Part shown: piece by piece, positions 13,207-13,297 of the stretch | How the letters are laid out: each line of letters opens with the position of its first letter | How positions within the stretch are numbered: position 1 is the first letter of the stretch | DNA from: Nanobdellota archaeon | GTDB taxonomy: Archaea > Aenigmatarchaeota > Aenigmatarchaeia > QMZP01 | DNA: 13,297 nucleotides | Direction of reading: 5' to 3' | NCBI GenBank assembly: GCA_018818465.1 | Contig: JAHIRU010000094.1 | Span: 1 to 13,297, forward strand | Made by a program: the position numbers and the translations under genes | Notes under the pieces: generated by a model | Told to the model about the DNA's origin: nothing | What the model saw: only the letters and a program-made list of their open reading frames with translations | The model's database searches: none

Positions 13207-13297
13207 TTAATCCAAATCCAATTTTGTTATATATTCATTGTCTTCTAAAGCTTCTATTAGAAATACTTTTAATTCATTATCACGGAATTTCAAATTA
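13207..13297 (-). CDS. Unidentified protein, C-terminal end only (partial)
   Basis: On the minus strand an open frame enters from the window edge and ends in TAA at 13207-13209, giving 29 C-terminal residues (NLKFRDNELKVFLIEALEDN, then EYITKLDLD). The composition is typical of a soluble protein end, and the frame stops before the MscS promoter in the same direction. It is too short for family assignment. Another frame could be the real one, but the context and amino-acid make-up favour this call. Confidence 0.4.
   Translation of the reverse strand, partial: NLKFRDNELKVFLIEALEDNEYITKLDLD

Noticed and set aside
1..13297. CRISPR array, transposon, prophage or tRNA gene
   Set aside because: No regularly spaced repeats, terminal inverted repeats, transposase or integrase motifs, or cloverleaf-like segments were found, and the gaps between genes (131 bp at most) leave little room.

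Overview
This is an AT-rich, gene-dense archaeal chromosome segment. The archaeal assignment rests on the translation genes aIF1A, a Dim2/Pno1-type two-KH protein, S24e and S27ae, on TATA-type promoters, and on class III pilin-like N-termini beside an archaeal Tad/ArlI-type secretion ATPase. The short intergenic gaps, the E/K-rich tails on ribosomal proteins and the glycosylation-rich surface proteins would fit a DPANN-like lineage, but the window alone does not settle the phylum. No rRNA, tRNA, CRISPR array, insertion sequence or integrase is visible.

Left edge (1-728): the N-terminal part of a YjbQ/UPF0047 gene on the minus strand, divergent from a VTT/DedA-family membrane protein. Their promoters share a 38-bp gap.

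Pilus-like module (766-7191, plus strand): four closely packed genes. They encode a 953-residue secreted or membrane-tethered VWA protein with a pilin-like N-terminus, a Cys-rich insertion and about thirty N-glycosylation sequons; a 400-residue pilin-like surface protein; a membrane-anchored winged-helix protein built like the ArnR regulators of crenarchaeal archaella; and a Tad/ArlI-type secretion ATPase. The first two are candidate exported subunits, the fourth the motor, and the third a candidate dedicated regulator. No platform (TadC/ArlJ-like) or prepilin peptidase gene is in the window, so the machine must borrow these from elsewhere or they lie outside.

Translation block (7223-8020, plus strand): aIF1A and Dim2, adjacent without the RIO1 kinase that I recall lying between them in some other archaea. 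Dim2 ends tail to tail with prs, overlapping it by 12 bp.

Minus-strand block (13297-8009, read right to left): the C-terminal end of an unidentified gene, an MscS-family mechanosensitive channel, S24e, an HD-domain phosphohydrolase, an AIM24/TIGR00266 protein, a small membrane protein coupled to it, S27ae, and PRPP synthetase. S24e and S27ae, usually neighbours in archaea, are separated by the three-gene HD/AIM24/membrane cassette.

Regulatory layout: the genes that open transcription units (VTT, VWA, MscS) have a TATA-like box 26-29 bp before the start codon and no Shine-Dalgarno, which suggests leaderless mRNAs. Most internal genes, and S24e and S27ae, have recognisable GGTGA/AGGTAAT-type ribosome binding sites. 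Several inverted repeats sit on start codons or ribosome binding sites: 733-767, 4833-4859, 5585-5606 and 9118-9143. They are the main unexplained non-coding structure.
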